The position numbers and the translations under genes are program-made. This document shows, one piece after another, positions 1-9,301 of a stretch of DNA of 64,000 bases. This DNA comes from Macrostomum hystrix (lineage: Eukaryota > Platyhelminthes > Macrostomidae), in assembly GCA_950097015.1 (NCBI GenBank), contig CATNEN010000018.1, positions 62,001 to 126,000 of the forward strand. The letters run 5' to 3'. Each line of letters opens with the position of its first letter. Position 1 is the first letter of the stretch. Below the pieces are notes generated by a model. It saw nothing but the letters and a program-made list of their open reading frames with translations, had not been told where the DNA came from and searched no databases.

Positions 1-618
1 TTTTACCTCTTTGGTTCTTTATCGGCCACTGCATCGCAGTGAATAAGTGCTAGGGCCGGGAACTCTCCTTGAACTTTTTGCCAGGCGACGTAAGTCAGCC
101 GGGTTTTCTCTTTTTTTCACTTCCCACGGCCCCTGGTCGTGCGCAGAGCACTGCTCAACCCCCACCCTTCTCTTTCCCATTGTTGCAGTAGCGACAAACC
201 CCCCATTTTTCAAAGCAAAATCCTCATACCTCTTTTGGCCGAAAATGTCCGACCAGGAGGGTGAGGTCGTCGAGACAATTGGCGCCCCCCGTCCGATTGG
301 AGGTAGGGCTGTCTCCGCGGAGAGGGGCCGGGAAAGGCGGCCTCTGCCCGAAACTGCGACCTCGGGAAGGCATCAGACCTCCCGAGCGCTGGGGCTATGC
401 CAGAAGGATTCGTTTCCGCGAATCCGAGATCGGCTCCGAGCCCTGGGCAACATCGAGTGACGCTGACCCAGACTGAGGGTAGGCAGCGCACAGCCGCGCG
501 GGCCCAGACGCACCCACACGGTCGCGCTAGGGGACCAAGCCCTCCTCCGAATCATTTTGCTTAGCGAGCTACATCTTCTCACTAACTGTTTTTCTTTTTC
601 GATCAAAAGCCATCTTGG
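1..618 (-). other. doubtful small spliced gene or unassigned GC-rich segment
   Basis: No product is recognised. On the minus strand a start in good context (GCCAAGATGG, ATG near 612) opens a short lysine- and arginine-rich reading frame. It is followed by a donor-like A/GTGAGAAG, a good acceptor (CTACCCTCAG at about 479) and an open segment down to a donor-like AGAG/GTATGAG near 230. Several phases are open, so the product cannot be fixed. On the plus strand an equally plausible short frame starts at 245 (MSDQEGEVVETIG) and ends at a donor-like GGAG/GTAGGG near 303. Codon third positions are GC-rich in both directions. Transcript evidence would be needed to choose a strand. Confidence 0.22.
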
Positions 619-947
619 CGCCAAAACTCTGCTTAAAAATCAATATAAACTAGCCAAAACCACAAAAACACACTTAGTGGGGTGAAATTACCCTTGTAAA
701 GTTTTCGCATGAGATTTTTCGATAACTGTAGCACATTAGGGTTCGCACCTTCTTTTTCTAAACATTTAGTTCTAGTTGCACCGTTTATGTGAATGGCACC
801 TTTTGCAGTGGCGTTTTTGCCTGGGTTGTCGGGAGTTTAGCTTGTGTCGGCTTCTATCTTAGGAGGGATACCTACCAACCCGCCAAAGTGAGCGGGGTGG
901 TATGCATGTGGGATTTCAATGTTTGATTGGGAGTAGGCGGTTGTCAA

Positions 948-1908
948 TCAAGAGGCCGACAGGGTCATATGGTTAATTCTGTGGGAGACAATCTGTTTTT
1001 CCACGAACCGCAGATTTCGAACGATTTGTGCTTCTTTTTCCTCTGGGAATAAAAAGCACATATCAGGGAAGCAGTTTTTTGCTTGCTTTGTTCAAATGGT
1101 GAGCACCTGAGCAGGGATTTTGCAATGAATCGTTCGAATAAGTAGGTCCAGATTTTCAAATATATATATATCCCAGCGGTTAGAATTGAGTTTATCCGTG
1201 GTCGCTAGGCGGTCGAAAAATTAGAGCAGCGTAAATTAGCCAAAGAACAGAACAAAGACGGAGTACGGGAATCAGTAGCGCGCATGCCGCGGCCATCAGG
1301 CCGGCCGCCACCGCCACGCCAATCGGGCTCCCCATCAGGCGCCAAGGCAGCCTCCTGCCCGGGTGGCAAATCAATGTCTGCAAAGTAAAAGTATTGGAGC
1401 GTATTAAGGAGTTATAGATGGGCAGCAATAGGTAAGGATTTCAAATGGTGGCTTATTGAGGGTAGGGCTAGGAATCAGGTCGCGTCAACTTACGAATGCT
1501 GAAAGTCACCCTCATTGAAGGCTGCGGCAGAGGATCTCTGAAAGTTAGGTGGGCGGGAAACTTGTGAGTTATTGATAGCGACGACTGCCAGCGCAGGTAT
1601 TTAGCTTTGAAGTTAAAAATTCAATCTAACTCTAATTAAAACGTCTAACAGGGTTTCTTTAGTTTAACAGTGGGCGAGGGCATCTGGGCCCGGGTAGAAA
1701 TCAATTACAGACACGAACAAGCTGGGTGTGCCAGGGGTCAGGATTAATGTCTATTCTAATAATTATGCAATAACTCTCGCAAAACCCCTTAATAACCGGC
1801 CCTGGGAGGCCGAGTAGAAGCAACAATAACTCACCTTTCTTCACCAGGCAGCTGGGCCACATTCAGGTTGTCAAACAACGGCAGCGCCGGATCGCGGGTC
1901 ATGAGCAT
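948..1908 (-). CDS. spliced small gene, unknown product
   Basis: I do not recognise the product. Exon 1 (1908 to 1835) starts AAAATGCTCATGACC and ends at a consensus donor AAAG/GTGAGT. Exon 2 (1537 to 1494, 44 nt) has acceptor ACTTTCAG and donor ATTC/GTAAGT. Exon 3 starts at 1377 after acceptor TTTACTTTGCAG. The phases join without a stop: exons 1-3 to the TAG at 1205-1207 give 96 residues, starting MLMTRDPALPLFDNLNV and continuing RVTFSIHIDLPPGQEAALAP. A further exon at 1042-948 (acceptor TTTATTCCCAG; EKEAQIVRNLRFVEK and a stop at 948-950) is in phase with the end of exon 2, so exon 3 may be skipped or may use an internal weak donor. It lies 70-100 bp downstream of a TATA box. The first two exons are well supported; the 3' end is not. 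Confidence 0.5.
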
Positions 1909-1999
1909 TTTCTTTTACAGATTGTCACTGTGTTTAGAAATCAATTACTAGGATTGCAAGAGATAGCAGGCTTGAAGTTAATGGGGCGTCAAGTGTTTG

Positions 2000-2007
2000 T
2001 TTTTATA
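2000..2007 (-). promoter_or_regulatory. TATA box of the 948-1908 gene
   Basis: Minus-strand TATAAAAA preceded by GGTGC. A start site about 30 bp downstream (near 1977) would leave a 5' leader of about 70 bases before the ATG at 1908, consistent with the gene model there. Confidence 0.5.
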
Positions 2008-2870
2008 GCACCTAAGTTTAGGGGTAAAGTGGCGGGAGCGCCAGCCAATGGGAAGACAGTGGGGAATTTGGGAAATTCCAGCATAGGGGGACCCTAGTAA
2101 CAGTTTAGTTGTTGGGGCCCTGACCTTTACGGTGAGGAGACACCGCGGCCGGCAACAGCATCGCAATGCCTGAGGCCTGAGCAGCGGTCTCTCCAGCTGC
2201 AACCAGCTGCAGCGCCGAATGGACCGCGCGTAACGGCTAGGCAACCGGCCCGGCGAGCATTCTCGGGCACGGCCAGCCGGAAACACCTGGGCGCGCGGCA
2301 AATCAGAGGCTACCAATGCCCGGCAACGGAATTGGCGAGGGCGCAAACGGACCAACCAACCTGGAACCACCTGGGGAGAGCACGGCCGGACCCCTCGGAC
2401 TCAAGGAAAGACGGCCGGAGCCCCCCAGGATTGCGCAACCGAGACCAAGCCGGGCAGGGAAGACTGGGACAGCTGCAACCACCTGGAGAAGATGGCGAGC
2501 CGGGACAAGGCACACCCCTGGGCATTGAGGAACTTTCTTCGCCGCGACCGGAATGCGCACCCACCCCCCATAGGACGCTATACCGTAATCACTAGGGGCG
2601 CCGACCATTCTATACTCATGCACCGATCTATTTATAGTATCCGTACGTACGTACGCATTAGGATTTCTTCTCTAGCGGAATTCTTCTTAGGGTTCTGTAC
2701 AGTATGATGTAGGTAATTATTATTTTTTTTCCCCACGATTCTCGAGACACCCCGCTACTACTGTCAGTAGGCACGTAAGTGTCTTACGTGAAAGTGAGCG
2801 AAGGTGGAGTGATGTGGAGTGTGCTGCGGGAATCGAGTGGGAATGTGAGCCAGCATAATTTTTCAAATTT
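2008..2870. other. GC-rich intergenic segment, no supported gene
   Basis: Positions 2130-2560 are GC-rich with overlapping short open frames on both strands, none with a recognisable domain. One plus-strand ATG in good context (AAGATGGCGAGCC, 2490) opens a 71-codon frame, but nothing else supports it. The rest is AT-rich, with an alternating GTACGTACGTACG run near 2643. Confidence 0.35.
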
Positions 2871-2995
2871 TTAAGTATCTAATAATTGCGATCCACATAG
2901 CAGCTGGCCGCAAACAAGATCATTAATCTTAGGGCCGGGTTTGGGGCGGCGGTGAATTAAGTAGCCGTCGAATCCCTTTTCCCTGGATCTGTCTA
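2871..2995 (-). pseudogene. out-of-frame remnant of the lectin domain's second half
   Basis: Directly after the stop of the PAN/lectin frame, an overlapping minus-strand frame reads LDRSREKGFDGYLI, then KINDLVCGQLLCG, with a stop at 2871-2873. The spacing and the ND..C...LCG pattern resemble the C-terminal half of a C-type lectin domain. A one-base change in the GGGG run near 2997-3000 would connect the frames. This could be a real inactivating indel or an assembly error. Confidence 0.35.
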
Positions 2996-4789
2996 GACCC
3001 CTGTAGGAATGACTGATCGCGGCCATAACGCGGTCATCCAGTGCAGGTGGTCCACCTCGGCTCTGTCGATGCCGTCAGCGAATTTCGTCAGTCCGAGCTG
3101 GGCCTGGCAGGTGGACAGTCCGGAAGACCAGCTGGCCACTGGGAACAGCCTTTAAGGTGGTGAGCAGTCATTGTGAGTTTCTAGCCATGGATTGGTGAGA
3201 TCAGCGAAATCCCATGGTTGAAGCAGTTGATATCGGACATCCGAAATAGCCTTCATTCATTCTGTTGACTTAGTTATGGTACCTGAGTTATGGTACCTGA
3301 GTTATGGTACCTGAGCTATGGTACCTGAGTTATGGTACCTGAGTTATGGTACCTGAGTTATGGTACCTGAGTTATGGTACCTTAGTTATGGTACCTGAGC
3401 TATGGTACCTGAGTTATGGTACCTGAGTTATGGTACCTGAGTTATGGTACCTGAGTTATGGTACCTGAGTTATGGTACCTGAGCTATGGTACCTGAGTTA
3501 TGGTACCTGAGTTATGGTACCTGAGTTATGGTACCTGAGTTATGGTACCTGAGTTATGGTACCTGAGTTATGGTACCTGAGTTATGGTACCTGAGTTATG
3601 GTACCTGAGTTATGGTACCTGAGTTATGGTACCTGAGTTATGGTACCTGAGTTATGGTACCTGAGTTATGGTACCTGAGTTATGGTACCTGAGTTATGGT
3701 ACCTGAGTTATGGTACCTGAGTTATGGTACCTGAGTTATGGTACCTGAGTTATGGTACCTGAGTTATGGTACCTGAGTTATGGTACCTGAGTTATGGTAC
3801 CTGAGTTATGGTACCTGAGTTATGGTACCTGAGTTATGGTACCTGAGTTATGGTACCTGAGTTATGGTACCTGAGTTATGGTACCTGAGTTATGGTACCT
3901 GAGTTATGGTACCTGAGTTATGGTACCTGAGTTATGGTACCTGAGTTATGGTACCTGAGTTATGGTACCTGAGTTATGGTACCTGAGTTATGGTACCTGA
4001 GTTATGGTACCTGAACAGACCGGGGTGAGTGGCAGAGCGGTTTAGCGCGTCTCGCATCAAGGTCCCAGAACTCGACTCCACGGCGAGGCCACATTCATTT
4101 GGGGCGCAGCGGCAGAGAGAAGGCTTGAGGCTTTGTGCACTTTCAGCACTTGAGGGCCAACTTCGAAGGCACAGTGAGAGTGATCACTGCCTGACGATGA
4201 GAAAGTCAGGGCGTATGTAGACACACTTGGCTGAGTGTGTACCTGCGTACAGTATCTGTGTGTGTGTGCTCAGGAGTCATGGGAGGCAGAATTGTCAGAT
4301 TCGGGTCTTCCTTCGCCAAATGAGTTATGGTACCTTTACGAGCCCGCAGCCCTCCTGCGAATACAATTATTATTATTGTGGTACCTGAACTGTCTGATTG
4401 CCTCACCTGTAGACGGAGGTGAAGTGCCGGTCTCCGTAGCCGCCCGGACACAGCCGACCGTCGGACAGTCCGGGCAGGCGTCGCACGAAGGCCCAGCCGA
4501 ACTCGCTGCAGTTCTCGGCGTTGGCCCGATGGACGCAGCGGTCGAACTCGAACGTGCGGCAGTGGCCGGAGCCGGGGCTCAGGCGGAAGGCTCGGCAGCG
4601 GGCCGAGGAGCTGCAGGCTCTGGCGCAGTCCATCAAGCTGCCTGGCGCCACGTCTGCCTGGTCATGGACGAACTGAACCTTCAGGCACAGACGGATGAAG
4701 GACCGGCTGAATAGATCCATGGAACCGTCAGCGCTGAGTGAGCTTGTCCTTATGAGGAGCAACAGTTGCAAAAGCAGTGATGGGGACAT
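2993..4789 (-). CDS. secreted PAN/apple plus C-type-lectin-like protein, two exons
   Basis: Exon 1 (4789 to 4407) encodes a signal peptide (MSPSLLLQLLLLIRTSS) and a cysteine-rich PAN/apple-like domain (CLKVQFV, DCARACSSSARCRAF, HCRTFEFDRC). It then enters a lectin fold at CPGGY and FTSVYR, ending at donor CTACAG/GTGAGG. Exon 2 (3149 to 2993) joins in phase after a weak acceptor (ACCTTAAAG) and continues LFPVASWSSGLSTCQAQLG, KFADGIDRAEVDHL, which fits the first half of a C-type lectin domain. The joined frame is 179 residues, ending at TAG 2993-2995. Such proteins are usually extracellular carbohydrate or protein binders; here the ligand is unknown. The second half of the lectin domain appears in another frame just downstream (LDRSREKGFDGYLI ... 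INDLVCGQLLCG, stop at 2871-2873), so the copy may be frameshifted. Intron 3150-4406 contains a minisatellite and a SINE. Confidence 0.6.
3274..4014. repeat. 14-bp minisatellite, about 53 copies
   Basis: Unit TTATGGTACCTGAG, nearly invariant (a few units have GCTATGG or CTTAG). The unit contains the palindrome GGTACC. It lies in the intron of the PAN/lectin gene. An isolated unit recurs at 4321-4336 beyond the SINE. Confidence 0.97.
4019..4300 (+). mobile_element. tRNA-derived SINE-like insertion
   Basis: The head resembles a tRNA: an A-box-like AGTGGCAGAGCGG near 4028-4040, then AGCGCGTCTCGCAT, and a B-box-like GAACTCGACTCC near 4068-4079, a spacing close to that of real tRNAs. An unrelated body follows to about 4300. 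The element separates the main 14-bp array from a stray unit at 4321, so it apparently inserted into the array. The 3' end is approximate. A functional tRNA is unlikely because no acceptor stem closes. Confidence 0.45.
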
Positions 4790-5253
4790 GATTCGTTTTC
4801 TAGTTATTTGAATCAGATTCTTCTGCCTGCAGTCCAGTTCTGGCATGTGTTGTTCGCTCCGTGATTTTTGACAAGATTTTTAAGTTTTCGTGTTATAAAA
4901 TGCATATTTTTGACAAATCTGATGATTCAACAACTCTGATAGATGACTAAATTGGTTTTTTCAACAGCCCAGGCAAGTGAAGAGAATCCATTTTAGTGAT
5001 CTACTCCTAAGTTCAAGCACCAACCCACAGAATACACCAGAATGCTCAATCAGCTTCCAAATCTAAAGCCGAAATATAAAGCCATAGACACTACTCCTGA
5101 GTGAAGAAGAGTTAAGTAGTGCTAAAATTTGAGAAGTAGTCACCCTTTTGTATGTCTATTCAAGTTGCAACTTTTTATGGACAGAGAGGCCCGATTGTAT
5201 ATTTGCAGCTGTAGCGACATAAAAATGCAGATATTATTTCTGAGCATTCAACG
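4790..5253. other. AT-rich intergenic segment, nothing seen
   Basis: Upstream flank of the PAN/lectin gene on the minus strand. There is a TATA-like TTATAAAA near 4892 but no other promoter signal that I can defend, and no coding frame with a recognisable domain. Confidence 0.4.
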
Positions 5254-5475
5254 CAAACTAGAACAGTTAAGAAACAGCAGAATGAGCAGCAGTTTAAGCA
5301 ATGGGGTACGTGATATAGCTGTACATAAAAATGGAACATGAAATTTGCAAACTAGAACAGTTAAGAAACAGCAGAATGAGCAGCAGTTTAAGCAATGGGG
5401 TACGTGATATAGCTGTACATAAAAATGGAACATGAAATTTGCAAACTAGAACAGTTAAGAAACAGCAACATGAGC
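5254..5475. repeat. 94-bp tandem repeat, about 2.3 copies
   Basis: CAAACTAGAACAGTTAAGAA starts at 5254, 5348 and 5442, spaced exactly 94 bases with near identity between copies. The copies carry a short open frame only because they are recent duplicates. Confidence 0.95.
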
Positions 5476-5476
5476 A

Positions 5477-5730
5477 TCAAACAACAGGCATCCTATACTT
5501 TAGCGGATAACAGGCGCCCCAGCTTTCGTTGTTCTGCTGAAGCTGTACTCGTACTCGGAGCTCCGCGCTTCCTGGCAGCTCGAAGTACTCGTAATGCCTG
5601 TTGAGCTTTGCACCAGTGATGTAACCGCAGGCGTGTGTACGAATGTGAGAGAGATGAAAGCCATTCATTTGTGTGCTCACTGTTGTGTAGATGAAGCTCA
5701 GTTGCAGCAGCTGCTTGTGCTGCAGGCTGG
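5477..5730 (-). CDS. unassigned coding segment, probable terminal exon
   Basis: A minus-strand frame with strongly GC-rich third positions reads SLQHKQLLQLSFIYTT, then YITGAKLNRHYEYFELPG, RVRVQLQQNNESWGACY and PLKYRMPVV before a TGA. Codon use is coding-like in this frame only. No family is recognised. It could be the last exon of the gene that begins with the THAP exon at 5893 (an acceptor-like CCAG near 5729 would be in phase), but that acceptor lacks a good pyrimidine tract. It could also belong to a separate transcript. Confidence 0.4.
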
Positions 5731-5783
5731 ACTCTGGCACTGATACTGATTCCCTTCTGAATCATAATTCTGATGTCACGTAC

Positions 5784-5893
5784 CTTTCAGGACTGTTGAT
5801 TGGAAACTTATGAAAACGAACTCCAGGTTGATTTCTATACGCATAGGATTTACAGCCGTATGATGCGCACTGCCGACGTGAGACTGTTGGCAT
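5784..5893 (-). CDS. THAP-type zinc-finger first exon (partial gene)
   Basis: The minus-strand exon starts at ATG 5893 and reads MPTVSRRQCASYGCKSYAYR, then GVRFHKFPINSPE. It ends at a consensus donor GAAAG/GTACGT. The N-terminal methionine-proline, the C-x4-C pair and the FHKFP block followed by a conserved arginine match the start of THAP (C2CH) DNA-binding domains. The later half of such a domain (W, C-x2-H, AVPTIF) is not seen nearby, so the gene is incomplete here or broken. A longer in-frame start 17 codons upstream exists, but THAP domains normally begin at the initiator methionine. Confidence 0.55.
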
Positions 5894-5972
5894 GGCACCA
5901 CAGAGGCGTAAATCACTGGGCAGAATAAAGTAGCCGTCAGTCAAGTGCGATGCAGCAATACTGTATTCTGTG

Positions 5973-5978
5973 ATTTAT
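5973..5978 (-). terminator. poly(A) signal for the 6265-7260 gene
   Basis: Minus-strand AATAAA about 290 bases downstream of the stop at 6265-6267 and just upstream of the THAP exon, so it fits the 3' end of the membrane-protein gene. Confidence 0.45.
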
Positions 5979-6264
5979 TCTAAGGAACGCAGGCAACTAA
6001 GCTGAGTTATTATACACTGGGCATCAAATAGATAGGATAGATGGAAGGAAAGACAAGCGAGAAACATAGTCTATGGCAAAATCGATCTCAATACACTCGG
6101 GTTGATAAAAAAGCCAGCACTACTCGCAAATCACTTTGCCGTGTCTACTCTCTCAGTATAGAGGTAAGTCGGCCCGAATCTCCTCATGATTCGAGTTCCT
6201 TTCACTCGGCAGTCGGGAAGGCATGAAAGACGCAGCTCATGCAGGTGCTGAATTAGTGCGCCAG

Positions 6265-7260
6265 TCAGCAGGTCTCCGACTCCAGACCGCTGCCTCGGCT
6301 GCCCACCTGCGGCTCCTTGGCATTCTCCCTGCGCTGCTTTTTACGCTTTTTCCGGCCCTCTTTTCGTTTAGCAGGTCGCTCGTCTGACGCAAACGCCGAG
6401 GACGTCGCCGCTGCATCAACCGTCCGCAACCGTCGGAGCAGCTCATCGGCGCTGATCTGCATCTGCTCCACACTCACCTCCGCCACGGGGGCCGCCGCTG
6501 TCGGAGCTTCGCCCGAAGTCAAGCTGCCATCAGCCTCGATGATGAACACGGAGTCGTTGTCGCCGCTGGCCTCAGTTGACGGCCTTCGTGAAGTCTGCGT
6601 GTCGCCAGTGGGAGAAGTGTCGTCCGAATCGCTAAAGCGGACGTGATTCCTCTGGTGCTGATGGTGCTGATGCTTGTGCTGCGCTATGTCTCCCGAGCAT
6701 CCAGACAGTGGCGACTCACTGCCGGTCGTGGACACCTTAAGCGAGGATTTTCGCGGGCGGGACAGATGCAGCCGCAGAATGGCCGCCTCGATGCTCTGGT
6801 CGAGCCGCTCCTCGGACCGGCTGCGCGTCACCATGATCCTCACCCGGCCGCCGCCGTTGCGGCTTCGATCACCGTCGCCGGCGATGCCGTTCTCGGCCAA
6901 GTCGCCGACTCGCACGGTTGACTTTCTTAGAAACAGTCTCCGCAGGCAGCAGCCGCCGTTGTTATCGCCGCTGGTGTCTCCGAGACGCTGACGACTCCGG
7001 CACCGAGTGCTGATCAGCAAGCTCGCCGCAGTGCCGCCCATCAGGCAGCCGGCGGTTGTCAGGGCGACGCCGACGCCGATCTCGGGCGTTGAACACCGCG
7101 AAGATCCGAGGACCCACAGAGAGGCGCCAGCAGCTGCGGCTAGCAGAGACGCGGCAAGCAGGGCTGCCAGGCAAGCATCTCGATTCCCTCGGCTGCTGAC
7201 ATTCTCGTCGGCTTCAGGACAGCAACAGCAGCAGCAGCTTGCCGATGCCGGCAACGACAT
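6265..7260 (-). CDS. two-helix membrane protein with long polar tail, unknown family
   Basis: Intronless frame of 331 codons starting MSLPASAS followed by a six-cysteine run (a possible palmitoylation cluster). Two hydrophobic segments follow at about residues 30-52 (ACLAALLAASLLAAAAGAS) and 61-85 (IGVGVALTTAGCLMGGTA), separated by a short loop. A long polar region follows with SRSEERLDQSIEAAI, a histidine-rich patch (HKHQHHQHQRNH), acidic serine-rich stretches and a basic C-terminal cluster (KRKEGRKKRKKQRR). The frame extends 43 codons upstream of this ATG, but a TATA box lies inside that extension, so the start at 7260 is preferred. Both termini probably face the cytosol. I do not recognise the family. 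Confidence 0.7.
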   Translation of the reverse strand: MSLPASASCCCCCCPEADENVSSRGNRDACLAALLAASLLAAAAGASLWVLGSSRCSTPEIGVGVALTTAGCLMGGTAASLLISTRCRSRQRLGDTSGDNNGGCCLRRLFLRKSTVRVGDLAENGIAGDGDRSRNGGGRVRIMVTRSRSEERLDQSIEAAILRLHLSRPRKSSLKVSTTGSESPLSGCSGDIAQHKHQHHQHQRNHVRFSDSDDTSPTGDTQTSRRPSTEASGDNDSVFIIEADGSLTSGEAPTAAAPVAEVSVEQMQISADELLRRLRTVDAAATSSAFASDERPAKRKEGRKKRKKQRRENAKEPQVGSRGSGLESETC

Positions 7261-7362
7261 GCAATTTGGCTGACAAGCGGGCAGCCAGGCAGTTTTTGTG
7301 CTCAATAACTTAGTTCTGAGCTGGCAGAAGTATTCCACTGGGCCGTGCAGGAGATGGGAGGC

Positions 7363-7370
7363 ATTTATAC
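7363..7370 (-). promoter_or_regulatory. TATA box of the membrane-protein gene
   Basis: Minus-strand GTATAAAT, 103 bases upstream of the ATG at 7260. A start site near 7335 gives a 5' leader of about 75 bases. It supports the shorter start of the downstream frame. Confidence 0.55.
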
Positions 7371-7635
7371 GGATTCGCTGCACATGCAACGCCCCGTGTC
7401 TCTAGTTGTGCTGCCTCTCCGTCTGCCCGCATTCTGATTGGCCAGCAGATTCTGATTCTGATTACTTCTTTTACTCGATGCAACCAATGGGATTGTCGCT
7501 TGGCGGCTTGTGCACTAAATAATTGGGATATTGTTGGGGAAAACCCTGTGCCCTGAGTATCTCCGCCCCTTTTATTGCTCATTTTCTTAGATTTATTTTC
7601 TAATTAATCGATAAACCCATCAAAGAACTTCTATG

Positions 7636-8160
7636 TCTTAGCCATACACATGAAACCATCTGTGATTGGACACCCTGTCTTAGCCATACACATGAAACCA
7701 TCTGTGATTGGACACCCTGTCTTAGCCATACACATGAAACCATCTGTGATTGGACACCCTGTCTTAGCCATACACATGAAACCATCTGTGATTGGACACC
7801 CTGTCTTAGCCATAGACATGAAACCATCTGTGATTGGACACCCTGTCTTAGCCATACACATGAAACTATCTGTGATTGGACACCCTGTCTTAGCCATAGA
7901 CATGAAACCATCTGTGATTGGACACCCTGTCTTAGCCATACACATGAAACCATCTGTGATTGGACACCCTGTCTTAGCCATACACATGAAACCATCTGTG
8001 ATTGGACACCCTGTCTTAGCCATAGACATGAAACCATCTGTGATTGGACACCCTGTCTTAGCCATACACATGAAACTATCTGTGATTGGACACCCTGTCT
8101 TAGCCATACACATGAAACCATCTGTGATTGGACACCCTGTCTTAGCCATAGACATGAAAC
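7636..8160. repeat. 42-bp minisatellite, about 12.5 copies
   Basis: The unit begins CTTAGCCATACACATGAAAC and ends GATTGGACACCCTGT. Because 42 is a multiple of 3, several frames stay open, but no frame has coding-like bias and the units are near identical. Single-base variants (CATAGACATG, ACTATCTG) recur in several units. Confidence 0.97.
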
Positions 8161-9300
8161 AGTGGACACATTGGACACCCTGCCGAGTGATATATAGTAC
8201 AAAATAGGCTTACAGAAGGACAGCTTGCATACTCTGTCCGACCTGGAGTATTGTAGCATGTCGCATAATCTGAGTAGGAAGGCTCAACCAGACTCAAAGA
8301 TTTCAGATCGATAAGGCTGAGAAGAAAGAAATTTGATCTACAAAAGGCGGATGAAACGAAAGTAGACAGCAGAGCACAGAGCAAATAGTGATTGATCTTC
8401 AATAAAGTGCAACAAGTTAAAAATGGGAAACAGCTTGGGCCGCGGTTCGTTAGCTGCCTGTGCAAAAGTACTAAAATAACCTTGCTTTTCGGTCAGTGAG
8501 TTGAGACTGCTCTGGTTGGACTCGAGCCTAGCCCTGTCTCATTAGGACCCGCCGTGAGCATGAGAGGAAGCAATACGTGAGTTGGGGTGCGTGAATTCGC
8601 CTGTGTGAGTTTTTGCGCCCAGTGCGATTCGTCAGTAGAGCACATTTGATTTGAGCAGTGGTGCTCAACTATAATTAGCCAGCTGGTGTGAGACATTGCC
8701 GCGTGTTTTCTTTAACGAAGGAATTTTGATTCGCCTGCCCTGGGGACTGCCCGCGGGCAAGACACAAATGTACTTTTGTGAATCACAATCTGCGCTTCAG
8801 TCAGCAGTAAATTGGCTCCTCGCAGGTTAAAGCTTATAGGACTTCAGCCTGAGAGTCCTGACGATCAGATTTCACTGCTGGTGCTCAACAACTGTCTTAT
8901 TTTCTCTTCAATTCGTGGCGGCAGACCGAAAATTATTAAAGGTCATGACGACGGTTACGATTTTTTCTGTCGATTGATTATTTACTAATTAATTTCTTTT
9001 CAATGGTCAGTCTGCGTCTTTTGACGGGGGTGCATCAGTTTCTCGGGATGTTTTGTGTCTCACTGCAATGCCCAGCAAATCGATGGACTCTGGGCCTGAC
9101 CTAAATTTGAGTCGCCTGTCGCGCTCAGCTCAGCTATCGACTGGCGTAATCACATGGTTGCCATGGTAACACTGCGCTTACCTGTTGATAGAAATGTTAG
9201 ATGCTCACCATCGATTCAGGCCCAGTTATTTTGCATTCGATCTAGAAAGACTCACCTGGAGATTGAACAGCCAAAAACTCATGAACATCTACAATTTATC
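8161..9300. other. intergenic segment without a supported gene
   Basis: Mixed-composition DNA with no convincing exon on either strand. It contains a plus-strand AATAAA at about 8400 with no gene assignable to it, and an X-box-like site at 9157-9170 shortly before the 55-bp array. Confidence 0.4.
9157..9170. promoter_or_regulatory. X-box-like (RFX) palindromic site
   Basis: GTTGCCATGGTAAC matches the RFX X-box consensus, two inverted half sites GTTGCC and GGTAAC around AT. X-boxes drive ciliary genes in animals. No gene start is evident next to it; downstream lies the 55-bp array. Confidence 0.4.
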
Positions 9301-9301
9301 C

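Noticed and set aside
1192-1428. Hydrophobic two-helix frame (MGSPIGVAVAAGLMAAACALL) on the minus strand
   Set aside because: It overlaps the exon starting at 1377, whose frame fits the splice phases of two well-supported upstream exons; the hydrophobic frame cannot be reached from them without a stop.
4026-4100. Functional tRNA gene
   Set aside because: A- and B-box-like words are present but the acceptor stem and anticodon arm do not close; a SINE head is more likely.
7600-8259. Minus-strand repeat proteins from the 42-bp array
   Set aside because: The period is a multiple of 3, so all frames stay open; no coding bias or splice structure.
8398-8405. AATAAA as evidence for a plus-strand gene ending here
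   Set aside because: No exon on the plus strand can be supported upstream; the hexamer is common by chance in AT-rich DNA.
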